Positions 38,649 through 47,238 are shown, numbered from the stretch's first letter. The stretch is 64,000 nucleotides of DNA from Peribacillus sp. FSL H8-0477 (GCF_038002765.1 NZ_JBBODE010000001.1:2108001-2172000), one strand, 5' to 3'. Notes: generated by a model from the letters alone, not told the origin. Program-made: numbers and translations.

Positions 38649-38696
38649 AAAATAAGACCATAAAAGAGATGCCTTCTCTTTTATGGTCTTATTTTT
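38649..38696. terminator. Bidirectional terminator between gerQ and ywdK
   Basis: A ~20-bp perfect stem (AAATAAGACCATAAAAGAGA with its complement) and a 5-nt loop between converging genes; its right arm overlaps the end of ywdK. Confidence 0.92.
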
Positions 38697-39063
38697 ATAA
38701 ATGTTTGTAAACGGCAATAATCATGAGCACCCATGACGCAAGGAATGCTACGCCGCCAATTGGGGTAATTGCACCGAGTATCTTAATCTGCGTTACACTC
38801 AATATGAACAAGCTTCCCGAGAAAAGAAGAATTCCGGCAAACATCATCCAGCCGGACCAATTGATTAACGGACTAGAAATTTTTCCAGCAAGAATCCCGA
38901 TAAACAATAATCCAGCAGCATGGAACATTTCATATGTAACAGCAGTCTGCCAGGTTTCCAGATACTTAGCTGGAATTTTCCCTTCAAGACCATGTGCTCC
39001 AAAAGCACCTAGAGCTACTGCTATAAAAGCATGAATGGCTCCAAGGATAATGAATAATTTCAT
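38695..39063 (-). CDS. ywdK: DUF423 membrane protein (YwdK)
   Basis: A 122-aa protein with four predicted membrane helices ([26 protein letters not shown]..., ...[15 protein letters not shown]..., [35 protein letters not shown]). GAFGAHGL is the DUF423 signature. Function unknown. It lies between gerQ and ywdI as in B. subtilis, but the purine permease ywdJ found there is absent. Confidence 0.9.
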   Translation of the reverse strand: MKLFIILGAIHAFIAVALGAFGAHGLEGKIPAKYLETWQTAVTYEMFHAAGLLFIGILAGKISSPLINWSGWMMFAGILLFSGSLFILSVTQIKILGAITPIGGVAFLASWVLMIIAVYKHL

Positions 39064-39082
39064 GTAGAAATCCCTCTTTCTT

Positions 39083-39367
39083 TTAAAAATCTAGTAATGA
39101 TTCACCGTTAGCTGCCTCTATTTTTACTGGCTTTGACTGCGGCATTGACGGCATAATTGATTGAACAGGTTGATAATTCTGTGCAGCTGTCGGCAGCTTT
39201 TTTAATGAAGGAAAGTTGTTCTGTTTCGAACCGCCATCACTTAATACATCACATAGAACCTGAATAGCCATAATGTATTCGTTCAATTTCTCTGCTGAAC
39301 TAGCTTGTTTTGCGTGTGTAACCAGCTGTTCCATTTTATCTAAAATTTTGTCAGATGAAATTTCCAT
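39083..39367 (-). CDS. ywdI: YwdI family protein (DUF5327)
   Basis: A 94-aa soluble protein of unknown function: an N-terminal helical half ([39 protein letters not shown]) and a Pro/Gln-rich tail ending ESLLDF. Assigned to YwdI by sequence and by synteny with ywdK and ung. The ATG at 39367 has GAGGTG upstream; the open frame starts three codons earlier. Confidence 0.75.
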   Translation of the reverse strand: MEISSDKILDKMEQLVTHAKQASSAEKLNEYIMAIQVLCDVLSDGGSKQNNFPSLKKLPTAAQNYQPVQSIMPSMPQSKPVKIEAANGESLLDF

Positions 39368-39455
39368 CAAAATCACCTCATTGTCTTTCTCTGCTTTTGA
39401 CTATATCAAAAATAGCCAGTAAGCACAAAATAGTAAATTCAAAAGTTATGTTAGT

Positions 39456-39626
39456 CTAGTTTTTAGATTCGAATTTCAGACAGATTTCACCGGATGCTCG
39501 AAGGACCTCTACTGAAGGAAGCCTATTACTTTTAAATTGATAGGCTCTGCACCCTTTGGGAAATTGCGGATCCCAGGTTACATAGTAATGTTTACAGGCC
39601 AAACAATTGATTTTCTTATCTTCCAA
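39456..39626 (-). CDS. Small cysteine-rich protein next to ung
   Basis: A 56-aa protein, MEDKKINCLACKHYYVTWDP then QFPKGCRAYQFKSNRLPSVE and VLRASGEICLKFESKN. Its pattern, CxxCxxYYVTWDPxxPxGCxAYxFKS...LPS...SG..C, is shared by small bacterial proteins sometimes labelled uracil-DNA glycosylase, probably through proximity to ung. The four cysteines suggest a metal-binding (zinc or Fe-S) knuckle. TTG start at 39626 with AAAGGAG 7-8 nt upstream. Lies between ung and ywdI, all minus strand, so probably co-transcribed. Function unknown. Confidence 0.82.
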   Translation of the reverse strand: MEDKKINCLACKHYYVTWDPQFPKGCRAYQFKSNRLPSVEVLRASGEICLKFESKN

Positions 39627-39658
39627 GAAATTGCTCCTTTAATTTACCCATTATTTGC

Positions 39659-39674
39659 TGTTTCACGTGAAACA
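39659..39674. promoter_or_regulatory. parS: parS centromere-like site (Spo0J/ParB binding)
   Basis: TGTTTCACGTGAAACA is a perfect 16-bp palindrome identical to the consensus parS. It lies 8 bp past the ung stop, between ung and the small Cys-rich gene. In B. subtilis parS sites cluster in the origin-proximal part of the chromosome, so this window is probably in that part. Confidence 0.95.
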
Positions 39675-39682
39675 TTTCCAAC

Positions 39683-40351
39683 CTATTTAATTTCCCAATC
39701 AATCTCTGTTACCCCTAACTCTTTTAATAAGTGATTCGTTTTCGAGAATGGCTTACTTCCAAAAAAACCTCTCCTTGCCGCTAATGGGCTTGGATGTGCG
39801 GAGGTAATCACTCGATGCTTACTTGTGTTAATCAGCGGTAATTTGGATTGAGCAGGTTTGCCCCATAAAATGAAGACAATCGGTGTTTCTTTATCGTTTA
39901 ACAAAGTAATGACTTGATTAGTGAATGTCTCCCAACCTTTACCACGATGCGAGTGAGCTTCTCCTTCACGGACTGTCAACACCGTATTCAATAACAATAC
40001 TCCCTGTTTAGCCCAATCAATCAGGCTTCCATGGTTGGGTATACTGCAGCCAATATCATTCTGTAACTCTTTAAAAATATTTCTTAATGACGGCGGAATC
40101 CGCACTTCTGGATTAACGGAAAAACTCAATCCCTGTGCCTGTTTTGGACCATGATATGGATCCTGTCCCAAGATAACCACCTTCACCTGTTCAAACGGGG
40201 TATAGTGAAACGCATTGAATATATCTTGCTGATTTGGATAGATAAGATGCTGGTCATATTCAGTCGTTAGAAATTCGCATAAGTGTTGATAATATGGCTT
40301 AGAGAATTCACCGGCCAACATCCGGCCCCAATCATTCTTAATCGTATTCAT
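39683..40351 (-). CDS. ung: Uracil-DNA glycosylase, family 1
   Basis: A 222-aa repair enzyme that excises uracil from DNA. The water-activating motif [41 protein letters not shown] and the DNA-intercalating [13 protein letters not shown] are intact. The ATG at 40351 (MNTIKNDWG) gives the normal length; the AGAGG site is 12 nt upstream, slightly far. The open frame continues 23 codons further without a better site. Confidence 0.96.
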   Translation of the reverse strand: MNTIKNDWGRMLAGEFSKPYYQHLCEFLTTEYDQHLIYPNQQDIFNAFHYTPFEQVKVVILGQDPYHGPKQAQGLSFSVNPEVRIPPSLRNIFKELQNDIGCSIPNHGSLIDWAKQGVLLLNTVLTVREGEAHSHRGKGWETFTNQVITLLNDKETPIVFILWGKPAQSKLPLINTSKHRVITSAHPSPLAARRGFFGSKPFSKTNHLLKELGVTEIDWEIK

Positions 40352-40526
40352 GATGTACCAGTTCCTCTCTTCATCTCTTGTTTTACTAGTATACGACAAA
40401 GGAAGTCCAGTGCCGACCAAGAGCCTTCACAAGAAAATAAAAAAGCTTTTTTAGGAAGTAGGTTTCTCCATCACCCCTTAATGGATATATAGGAAAGCAG
40501 GTAAATTATTGGCTGGAGGCTTATAT

Positions 40527-41978
40527 ATGACAAATAAAGTAAAAAAATGGATGAAACAAAAACGAGTTCTTGCAGCTTTGATCCTTCTTATCATCGTTGC
40601 AATTGTTATTATCTATAACCAGTATAAGCCACTTCCAGAGGGCATTTCCTATGAAGGAAGTGTTCATTTTGTGGACGATGTCGATTTTATTTATGATTTA
40701 TCATACAAAGATCTTAATGGAAAGTATCAGCACGAACAAGAGATTTTTCAAACCATGTATCAAGCCATCGATAAAGCCGAGGAATTTCTCGTTCTAGACA
40801 TGTTTTTATTTAATGGGTATTACGATGAAAAAACAAAATTTCCTAAGCTCAGTCAAACACTTACTCAAAAAATCATTACGCAAAAACAAAAGAAACCTAA
40901 TCTAAAAGTAGTCTTCGTTACAGATGAAGTGAATACAAACTACAATGCGTATAAATCCAAGGAGATTGAGAAGCTCAAAGAAAACGGCGTGGAGGTTATC
41001 ATCACAAATTTAGATAAACTTCGTGATCCTACACCTGTTTATTCTGGTTTTTACCGAGCCTATTTACAGTGGTTTGGAGAGAGCGGCACCGGGTGGATAC
41101 CAAATCCTATGGCTGCTGAAGCTCCGAAGGTAACCGTTCGGTCTTACTTACGATTGTTGAATGTCAAAGCCAATCATCGAAAACTGCTAGCCACTGAGAA
41201 AGAGGCGCTTATTACATCAGCTAACCCTCATGATGCCAGCGGCTTTCACTCTAATATTGCCTTTTCCGTTAAAGGAAATATAATTGGAGACTTTGTTAAA
41301 GCAGAACAAGCTGTTGCTGATTATTCGAATGGCCCAAATGACTTTCCTGTCTATCATCAAAAGCAAGCTGAACAAGGTGACGTTGCTGTTCAATTTCTAA
41401 CCGAGGGAAAAATCACTAAGCATGTCCTTCAGGCCATCCAGGAAAGCGAGAAGGGCGATCAAATTTGGATTGGCATGTTTTATATTGCCGATCGCGATGT
41501 TGTCACCTCTCTTACCGAGGCGGCCCAACGCGGAGTCTCCATCAACATGGTTCTTGATCCTAACCAAAATGCCTTTGGTTCAGAAAAAATCGGCCTTCCT
41601 AACCTACCGGTCGCCGCAGAATTTGAAAAGCTTGATAATGAACATATCCAAATTCGCTGGTACAACACGACAAAAGAGCAGTATCATACCAAGTTAATGC
41701 TCATTAATAAAAAGCAGACAAACAGTAGTTTAATTATTGGCGGTTCTGCCAACTACACTAGCCGGAATCTTAATGATTATAATCTTGAAGCCAATTTAAA
41801 AATCTCTGCCCCAGCTGACGCGGAAGTTTCCCAAGAAGTAAACGATTATTTCGATAGAATTTGGAACAATGGTGATGGGCAATACACGGTAGACTATAAG
41901 GAATACCAAGATAAGCTGCCTGTTTTCAAATACATTATGTACCGAATTCAAAAGCTTATTGGCGTAACAACTTACTAG
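40527..41978 (+). CDS. Phospholipase D-family membrane protein with altered HKD motifs
   Basis: A 483-aa protein with an N-terminal membrane helix (VLAALILLIIVAIVIIY) and two PLD domains. The motifs keep His and Lys but not the Asp: NHRKLLATE (Glu at the Asp position) and YHTKLMLIN (Asn), followed by TSANPHD and GGSANYTSRN. Related to cardiolipin-synthase/PLD-like proteins, but substrate unknown. ATG at 40527 seven bases after GGAGG. It has no visible partner genes; a stress gene with a sigma-B-like promoter follows. Confidence 0.8.
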   Translation: MTNKVKKWMKQKRVLAALILLIIVAIVIIYNQYKPLPEGISYEGSVHFVDDVDFIYDLSYKDLNGKYQHEQEIFQTMYQAIDKAEEFLVLDMFLFNGYYDEKTKFPKLSQTLTQKIITQKQKKPNLKVVFVTDEVNTNYNAYKSKEIEKLKENGVEVIITNLDKLRDPTPVYSGFYRAYLQWFGESGTGWIPNPMAAEAPKVTVRSYLRLLNVKANHRKLLATEKEALITSANPHDASGFHSNIAFSVKGNIIGDFVKAEQAVADYSNGPNDFPVYHQKQAEQGDVAVQFLTEGKITKHVLQAIQESEKGDQIWIGMFYIADRDVVTSLTEAAQRGVSINMVLDPNQNAFGSEKIGLPNLPVAAEFEKLDNEHIQIRWYNTTKEQYHTKLMLINKKQTNSSLIIGGSANYTSRNLNDYNLEANLKISAPADAEVSQEVNDYFDRIWNNGDGQYTVDYKEYQDKLPVFKYIMYRIQKLIGVTTY

Positions 41979-42007
41979 TTGTTTTCAAGTCCATTCAATA
42001 AATAAAT

Positions 42008-42033
42008 GTTTCAACTATGGAAAAATAGGTTAT
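42008..42033 (+). promoter_or_regulatory. Candidate sigma-B promoter of the stress-protein gene
   Basis: GTTTCA (42008-42013), 14-bp spacer, GGTTAT (42028-42033), against sigma-B consensus GTTTAA-N13-15-GGGTAT. It is 67 bp upstream of a general-stress-protein gene, a class normally under sigma-B. Confidence 0.65.
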
Positions 42034-42099
42034 CTATACTATATAGCCGCAACACATTTACCTAACTAAAATGAACGTATTCTAAGGAGGAATTTTTTT

Positions 42100-42429
42100 A
42101 TGTATCAAGTACATGTTGTAGAAAATGGATTACAAGCGAAAGAAAAAATTGATCAATTGACTATTACTGAATTTACAAAAGAAAATATTTATCTGTTCGC
42201 CCATGATAAAGACCGCTCCGAGCACCTTACAGAGAATACAGATACAGAATCAGTAGGACTGGCTGAATTAGGCCTTATCGATAAAGTTAGCAATATTTTC
42301 AAATCTCGTGGAGACGAACTTCGCAAGAGCTTTGTTAATCTTGGATTGACTGAAAATGAAGCCAACCAATATGAAAAAGAATTAGATAAAGGCAAGGTTG
42401 TTCTAGTTGCCAGCACAGATGCTAAATAA
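42100..42429 (+). CDS. yflT: General stress protein (YflT / GsiB-17M type)
   Basis: A 109-aa soluble protein of the heat-induced stress protein YflT family: an N-terminal ferredoxin-like half (MYQVHVVENGLQAKEKIDQL, ENIYLFAHDKDRSEHLT) and a C-terminal helical part (FVNLGLTENEANQYEKELDKGKVVLVA). Biochemical role unknown. AAGGAGG before the ATG, a sigma-B-like promoter upstream and a strong terminator make it a single-gene stress unit. Confidence 0.83.
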   Translation: MYQVHVVENGLQAKEKIDQLTITEFTKENIYLFAHDKDRSEHLTENTDTESVGLAELGLIDKVSNIFKSRGDELRKSFVNLGLTENEANQYEKELDKGKVVLVASTDAK

Positions 42430-42441
42430 ATCATTACATTA

Positions 42442-42472
42442 AACAGGGTGTCCCAATATGGGACACCCTGTT
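42442..42472. terminator. Bidirectional terminator between yflT and moeB
   Basis: A 14-bp perfect stem AACAGGGTGTCCCA/TGGGACACCCTGTT with a 3-nt loop and T-runs on both strands. Confidence 0.94.
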
Positions 42473-42474
42473 TT

Positions 42475-43494
42475 TTAGCCTAAAATTCGTTGATAAAGAG
42501 CTTTAGCATGAGCAAGATCCTTGGTTCCATGAATTAACGCGCGTCCGTCTTGAAAAACAACAATCCGCTCACCATTTTTTTCAATCGATAACAAAAATGG
42601 GTTCCCTTTTACTTCATAGCCCCCGCCTGCTAAGTCAGCAGCCAGTTTATCAAGTTTAAGATTCCGCTGTACCGGCGGTCTTACTTGGACTGTATCTCGA
42701 CCACAAAGCACCGTCGTCTTCGTTGCATTTTCAGGTGATAAAAATGGGTAGGTTGGGGACTCACCACAGGATAAACAATCTGTTTTTTTGACTTTAGATA
42801 CCTTAAAGCTTTGGTATTCATTTCTCCACAGATCAAAGGTAGTAAAGCTCGGTTTGACAGCATCCCAGTCCTCTACTAGAATCTTCAAGGCTTCTGCTGA
42901 TTGATGAGCAACCACCATTTGAACAGCCGGCGAAATAATCCCCCCTGTATCACAGGTAACCCCTTGCATCGGAATGGTCCGCATCAAACAATTTAAGCAT
43001 GGTGTTTTTTCGGGGATAATGGTAAAGCTCATTCCCACACTGCCAACACAAGCTCCATATATCCAAGGAATTGCATACTTCTGTGCTAAATCATTAATCA
43101 CCATACGTGTTTCAAAATTATCTGTGCAATCAATGATTAAGGAAACGCCTGGTAATTGATTCTCAAGCGTTAGCGCTGTTGCATCAATAATTAATGCTTC
43201 AATTTCTACATCTTGATTAATTTCGTTCAAATGTTTTTTGGCAGCTTCAGCCTTTGGAAGTTTCTCCAGTACGTCAGCTTCTGTATACAGCTGCTGCCGC
43301 TGAAGATTACTTGCTTCAACATAATCACGATCAATAATCGTCAGTTTACCGATACCAGCCCGAGTCAGTGCTTCTGCGTTGGCTGACCCGAGAGCTCCTG
43401 CACCGACTAGGATAACATGCTTCCCTCGAATCTTTTGCTGTCCAGAGTGTCCAATTGGCGTAAATAACGTCTGCCGTGAATAACGCTCGTCCAC
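42475..43494 (-). CDS. moeB: ThiF/MoeB-family adenylyltransferase (probable MoeB)
   Basis: A 339-aa E1-like enzyme that adenylates the C-terminal GG of MoaD (or ThiS). The nucleotide loop LVGAGALGSANAEAL, the Arg of NLQRQQLYTEAD, DCTDNFETRMVIND and two zinc CxxC pairs (CLNC, CLSC) are present. About 90 residues beyond the usual MoeB form a C-terminal extension. Five bp after moaD, which makes the molybdopterin role more likely than thiamine. Confidence 0.88.
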   Translation of the reverse strand: MDERYSRQTLFTPIGHSGQQKIRGKHVILVGAGALGSANAEALTRAGIGKLTIIDRDYVEASNLQRQQLYTEADVLEKLPKAEAAKKHLNEINQDVEIEALIIDATALTLENQLPGVSLIIDCTDNFETRMVINDLAQKYAIPWIYGACVGSVGMSFTIIPEKTPCLNCLMRTIPMQGVTCDTGGIISPAVQMVVAHQSAEALKILVEDWDAVKPSFTTFDLWRNEYQSFKVSKVKKTDCLSCGESPTYPFLSPENATKTTVLCGRDTVQVRPPVQRNLKLDKLAADLAGGGYEVKGNPFLLSIEKNGERIVVFQDGRALIHGTKDLAHAKALYQRILG

Positions 43495-43499
43495 TTTTC

Positions 43500-43733
43500 T
43501 CAGCCCCCGCTTACTGGAGGGATGAACGCTACTATATCGCCGTCTGTCACTACTGTTTCCTCATCTGCAAATTCCTCATTGACTGCTGCCATGACAGCAT
43601 CCAATCCCTCTAGCTTAAAGTCAGCAGCTAATTTTTCTTTCACACCAGCAATCGTCAAACCCGCCGCTTCAATCGCTACTTCTTCTTTTCCCAGAGCGTC
43701 TTTTAAATGAGCAAATAACAATACCTTAATCAT
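43500..43733 (-). CDS. moaD: Molybdopterin synthase small subunit
   Basis: A 77-aa ubiquitin-like sulfur carrier ending in the required GG (VAFIPPVSGG), which MoeB adenylates and which becomes a thiocarboxylate. ADEETVVTDGDIVAFIPPVSGG is the typical C-terminal strand. Overlaps the end of moaE by 8 bp, indicating coupling with the large subunit. Confidence 0.93.
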   Translation of the reverse strand: MIKVLLFAHLKDALGKEEVAIEAAGLTIAGVKEKLAADFKLEGLDAVMAAVNEEFADEETVVTDGDIVAFIPPVSGG

Positions 43734-44190
43734 CTGAATCCTCCTTTTCAGGCTTACCAGCTGGATACTCGACTGTCTCTAGTTGATTACCGATCCATTT
43801 TTCTCCATCTTCCCAATGTTCTTTTTTCCAGATTGGGACAATCTCTTTAATTCGTTCTATTGCGTATCGATTTGCCTCATAGGCATCATTCCGATGCGGT
43901 GTACTGACGGCTATTACAACCGCAATATCTGTTATTTCAAGTTTGCCCGTCCGATGGGTAATTGCCGTCGTCGCATCAGGCCAGCGTTCACTAATTTCCG
44001 CACCAATTTGCTCTAGTTTCTTAACAGCCATCGCTTCATAGGCGTCATAGATAAGAAATAACGTTTTTTTCCCTTTTGTCATTTCCCTGACTGTACCAAT
44101 AAAGGTCGTCACTGCTCCAGCATTCCTTGAAACGACTTTGTCAATTACACTCTGAATATCAATAGGTTCCTTTGACAGTTCAAAATTCAT
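43726..44190 (-). CDS. moaE: Molybdopterin synthase large subunit
   Basis: A 154-aa MoaE that, with MoaD, inserts dithiolene sulfur into cPMP. VTTFIGTVREMTKGKKTLFLIYDAYEAMA, THRTGKLEITDIAVVIAVSTPHRNDAY and the C-terminal IPIWKKEHWEDGEKWIG with the catalytic lysines are present. It lies four bases past mobA in the order mobA-moaE-moaD-moeB. moaA, moaC and moeA are not in the window. Confidence 0.95.
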   Translation of the reverse strand: MNFELSKEPIDIQSVIDKVVSRNAGAVTTFIGTVREMTKGKKTLFLIYDAYEAMAVKKLEQIGAEISERWPDATTAITHRTGKLEITDIAVVIAVSTPHRNDAYEANRYAIERIKEIVPIWKKEHWEDGEKWIGNQLETVEYPAGKPEKEDSDD

Positions 44191-44194
44191 AAGT

Positions 44195-44827
44195 TTACTC
44201 CTTTTTCATTCTTTCATTTTTGTTCAATAAATCTTCTTCTAGCTGTTTCGCCTGATTATATTCCTCAGGCTCATTCATATTAAAAAACGAGGTGGAAAAG
44301 AGATGCGGCTGTTCTTTATATAACCGAAAATCTTGTTCCTTCATTATTTTCACAGTAATGGCTGCTAAAAACTGTCTAACTTTCAGCACACGGTTATCTA
44401 GACAAGAAGTAAGTGGCGGCAGGCAGGATTTTTTATACACTGCAAACAGCGGCTGCAGCCTGCCTTCAATCTCCGGAACGACTGCATCGTACCCATCTGC
44501 TGCATCCAACATTTCCTGTGCTATCCCTTCATGGATAAAGGGCATATCACAAGCAACAGCAATAATCACCTCTGTTTCTGAAGAGGATAATCCTGCATGA
44601 ATACCAGCTAACGGTCCGAATCCCGGATATCGGTCGGTAGTCATCGGATAACCTAAAAAACGATAATCCTCTGGAGTATTCGTGACAATGAGCAATTCCT
44701 TTGTCACCTTTTCCAGTTCACCAGCAATTTTAGCAATATTGGTTTTTTCTTTCATAGGAAGAAGCGCCTTATTCTCGCCCATTCTTGACGACTTGCCTCC
44801 CGCTAGAATGACAGCTGTTGTATTCAT
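44195..44827 (-). CDS. mobA: Molybdenum cofactor guanylyltransferase
   Basis: A 210-aa nucleotidyltransferase; its signature LAGGKSSRMGENKALLPMKEK lies near the N-terminus and VACDMPFI holds the metal-binding Asp. It adds GMP to Mo-molybdopterin. First of four molybdopterin genes. ATG at 44827; divergent from pdxK, with a 222-bp gap in which no clear regulatory element was seen. Confidence 0.92.
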   Translation of the reverse strand: MNTTAVILAGGKSSRMGENKALLPMKEKTNIAKIAGELEKVTKELLIVTNTPEDYRFLGYPMTTDRYPGFGPLAGIHAGLSSSETEVIIAVACDMPFIHEGIAQEMLDAADGYDAVVPEIEGRLQPLFAVYKKSCLPPLTSCLDNRVLKVRQFLAAITVKIMKEQDFRLYKEQPHLFSTSFFNMNEPEEYNQAKQLEEDLLNKNERMKKE

Positions 44828-45049
44828 CCCTCACCTCATATCCTACTATTAATCCTTCATATTAAAAAGGGGTATATTCCGCGAATATCGTGTCTGCTTT
44901 CTTGCTTGAACCTGTTAACTTTCCAGCAAGTTTCCTGCACATTCTAGCATTTTACAATCAAGATGTATTGTTATATGCTTGTTTAAAGATATTTCGGAAC
45001 ACGCTGAACATATCCTAATTATTATTATTCCCCTCAGGAGGACCGAATC

Positions 45050-45862
45050 ATGACGATGAAAAAAGCAATGACTGTTGCCGGTTCAGATTCTAGCGGCGGC
45101 GCAGGTTTACAAGCTGATTTAAAAACGTTCCAAGAGCTTGGTGTGTATGGGATGTCTGCACTGACAACCATTGTAACGATGGATCCCAAGGACTGGTCTC
45201 ATAACGTATTTCCGCAGCCAGTTGATGTTTTAGAAGCTCAAATGGAAACCATCCTCTCAGTCGGTATAGATGCTATGAAAACTGGTATGCTTGGTTCCGT
45301 AGAAATTATTGAACTCGTAGCCCGGAAAATTGACGAGCTTAAACTTGATAAAGTCGTTATCGATCCGGTTATGGTTTGTAAAGGCGAAGATGAAGTTCTT
45401 CATCCAGAAACAGCCGTAGCACTTCGTGAACTGCTTGTCCCTAGGGCGACTGTTGTGACCCCTAATCTTTTCGAAGCAGCACAACTGGCTGGAACAATGC
45501 CTATCAAGACGATAGATGATATGAAGAAAGCTGCGATAAACATTCATGCACTCGGTGCAAAGTTCGTACTTATTAAAGGCGGAAATAAGCTGGACCATGA
45601 TAAAGCAATTGATCTATTATATGATGGGAATAATTTTGAAATCCTTGAATCCGAACGAGTGGATACAACGTATACACATGGTGCAGGCTGTTCTTCATCA
45701 GCAGCAATTGCAGCTGAACTGGCACAAGGAAAACCCGTTCGTGAAGCTATTTACTTAGCCAAAGACTATATAACAGCAGCTATAAAACACTCATGGAAGT
45801 TAAATGACTTCGTCGGCCCCGTCATGCATGGAGCCTATCGCAAATATGGTGTCGAAAAATAA
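45050..45862 (+). CDS. pdxK: Pyridoxine/pyridoxal/pyridoxamine kinase
   Basis: A 270-aa ThiD-like ribokinase-fold enzyme (B. subtilis YwdB) that salvages B6 vitamers to [33 protein letters not shown] and the anion-hole Cys in [17 protein letters not shown] identify it. In B. subtilis PdxK has kinase activity on B6 vitamers and on the thiamine precursor HMP, so thiD-type activity is a possible alternative. ATG at 45050 is 8 nt after AGGAGG. It is in its B. subtilis place, a few genes from ung. Confidence 0.92.
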   Translation: MTMKKAMTVAGSDSSGGAGLQADLKTFQELGVYGMSALTTIVTMDPKDWSHNVFPQPVDVLEAQMETILSVGIDAMKTGMLGSVEIIELVARKIDELKLDKVVIDPVMVCKGEDEVLHPETAVALRELLVPRATVVTPNLFEAAQLAGTMPIKTIDDMKKAAINIHALGAKFVLIKGGNKLDHDKAIDLLYDGNNFEILESERVDTTYTHGAGCSSSAAIAAELAQGKPVREAIYLAKDYITAAIKHSWKLNDFVGPVMHGAYRKYGVEK

Positions 45863-45865
45863 TAG

Positions 45866-45895
45866 AGCTTACTCTCAATGAGAGTAAGCTTTTCT
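45866..45895 (+). terminator. Terminator of pdxK
   Basis: AGCTTACTCTC/GAGAGTAAGCT stem with a 3-4-nt loop followed by TTTCTT. Confidence 0.7.
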
Positions 45896-45979
45896 TATCA
45901 TAAATCCATCTCTTCGCTTTTTGCTAATCTTTTTAGTAAGATTATAAAATACACATGCTAAATAAGGAGGGAAGCGTAA

Positions 45980-46327
45980 ATGAAACCGATTGAACCCATT
46001 GACGTTCAACGAGTAATTGATGGATTTGCCAACAAGGATATCTACCTTCATCTAGAAACAACAAATGGAGCTTACGCTACCCATAACAACGAAGATTTCT
46101 TTTCTGCAGGTGCATACATCCGTAATGCGTTGGTACGCTATCAACATGGAAAAATCATTGGAGATAACCCCTACCGTATTGGCCTAAAATTAGACATAGG
46201 CTGGGTATACGCTGAGGGGCTGAATCACTATGAAGTGGATGAACAAGGAAGATTATTAACGGCTGGACTGGATTCAACCGGGAAGCTTGCCGTTGCATTA
46301 CAAATTAGCAGCAAACCTTTTGAATAA
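45980..46327 (+). CDS. yojF: YojF family protein (DUF1806)
   Basis: A 115-aa protein of the DUF1806 family, nearly always paired with bshB2 (yojG). Conserved parts are PIDVQRVIDGFANKDIYLHLETTNGAYA, AGAYIRNALVRY and RIGLKLDIGWVYAEGLNHYE. Function unknown; the pairing suggests a role in bacillithiol metabolism. AAGGAGGG precedes the ATG. Eighteen bp separate it from bshB2. Confidence 0.9.
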   Translation: MKPIEPIDVQRVIDGFANKDIYLHLETTNGAYATHNNEDFFSAGAYIRNALVRYQHGKIIGDNPYRIGLKLDIGWVYAEGLNHYEVDEQGRLLTAGLDSTGKLAVALQISSKPFE

Positions 46328-46347
46328 TAAGAAGGGAGATGAATGGA

Positions 46348-47013
46348 TTGGAAAAAGAAAGACAGGTTTTAGTCATATTCCCTCATCCCGATGATGAGGC
46401 TTTCGGAGTTTCAGGAACAATTGCTTTGCATATCGAAAACAATACTCCTGTTACATATATTTGCATGACGCTGGGAGAAATGGGCCGAAACCTAGGGAAC
46501 CCGCCTTTCGCTACAAGAGAATCCCTGCCTGAAATTCGAAAAAAAGAATTACAAGATGCAGCTGATGCGCTTGGTCTTAGTGATTTACGGATGTGGGGAT
46601 TGCGGGATAAAACCGTTGAGTTTGAAGATGATGACAAGCTGACAGAAAAAATTTCCGAAGCGATTCAAGAACTAAATCCATCACTAATCATTTCTTTTTA
46701 CCCGGGTTACAGCGTCCATCCTGATCATGAAGCATGTGCAAGAGCGGTTGTCCGTGCAGTTGGTCAAATGGAGGAAACGAAACGGCCTAAGCTGAACTTG
46801 GTTGCCTTTGCCAACAATAGTATTGCTGAAATTGGCGAACCCGATATCCTTCATGACATTACAGCCGTTGAGGATAAAAAAATCGCCTCAATAAAAGCAC
46901 ATCGTTCACAAACCGAATCCATGGTCGCAACTTGGGCAGAAAAAATGAAAAACCAAGACCCTACCTTATTAAACGCGATTCGCAGAGAACGTTTTTGGAC
47001 TTATAAGTTTTAA
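46348..47013 (+). CDS. bshB2: Bacillithiol biosynthesis deacetylase BshB2
   Basis: A 221-aa LmbE-type zinc deacetylase that removes the acetyl group from GlcNAc-malate in bacillithiol synthesis. Zinc ligands lie in FPHPDDEAFGVSGT and VHPDHEACARAVV; GEMGRNLGNPPFATRE is typical. I start at the TTG at 46348, nine bases after AAGGGAG, which gives the YojG length; the ATG at 46339 touches that site. It may share its task with a BshB1 elsewhere. Confidence 0.93.
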   Translation: MEKERQVLVIFPHPDDEAFGVSGTIALHIENNTPVTYICMTLGEMGRNLGNPPFATRESLPEIRKKELQDAADALGLSDLRMWGLRDKTVEFEDDDKLTEKISEAIQELNPSLIISFYPGYSVHPDHEACARAVVRAVGQMEETKRPKLNLVAFANNSIAEIGEPDILHDITAVEDKKIASIKAHRSQTESMVATWAEKMKNQDPTLLNAIRRERFWTYKF

Positions 47014-47021
47014 CTAAACAT

Positions 47022-47060
47022 CAAGGCTGTCGAGGATTTTCTCGGCAGCCTTGTTTGTTT
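47022..47060 (+). terminator. Terminator of yojF-bshB2
   Basis: A 13-bp stem CAAGGCTGTCGAG/CTCGGCAGCCTTG (one G-U pair) with a 6-nt loop, followed by TTTGTTTTG. Confidence 0.88.
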
Positions 47061-47127
47061 TGTCGAAATAGGGGATCTCTCCTTTAGATGAACATACTCC
47101 CTAGCGTAATACTTCTCAAAATGCATT

Positions 47128-47238
47128 TGCACAGAAAATTGGTCGAACTGCACAGAGTTTGGTTCCTTTTGCACAGAAATACGCTCCATTTGCACACCAA
47201 TTCACCCTTTCTGCACACTTTTTCCTCTGTTCTGCACA
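47128..47238. repeat. 21-bp-phased TGCACA array 1, six units
   Basis: TGCACA begins at 47128, 47149, 47170, 47191, 47212 and 47233, exactly 21 bp apart each time, with different 15-bp spacers. The base after the core shifts from G (first three) to C (next two) and back to G. It lies in the 613-bp gene-free stretch 47014-47627, which otherwise holds two terminators and unremarkable AT-rich DNA. Confidence 0.95.
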
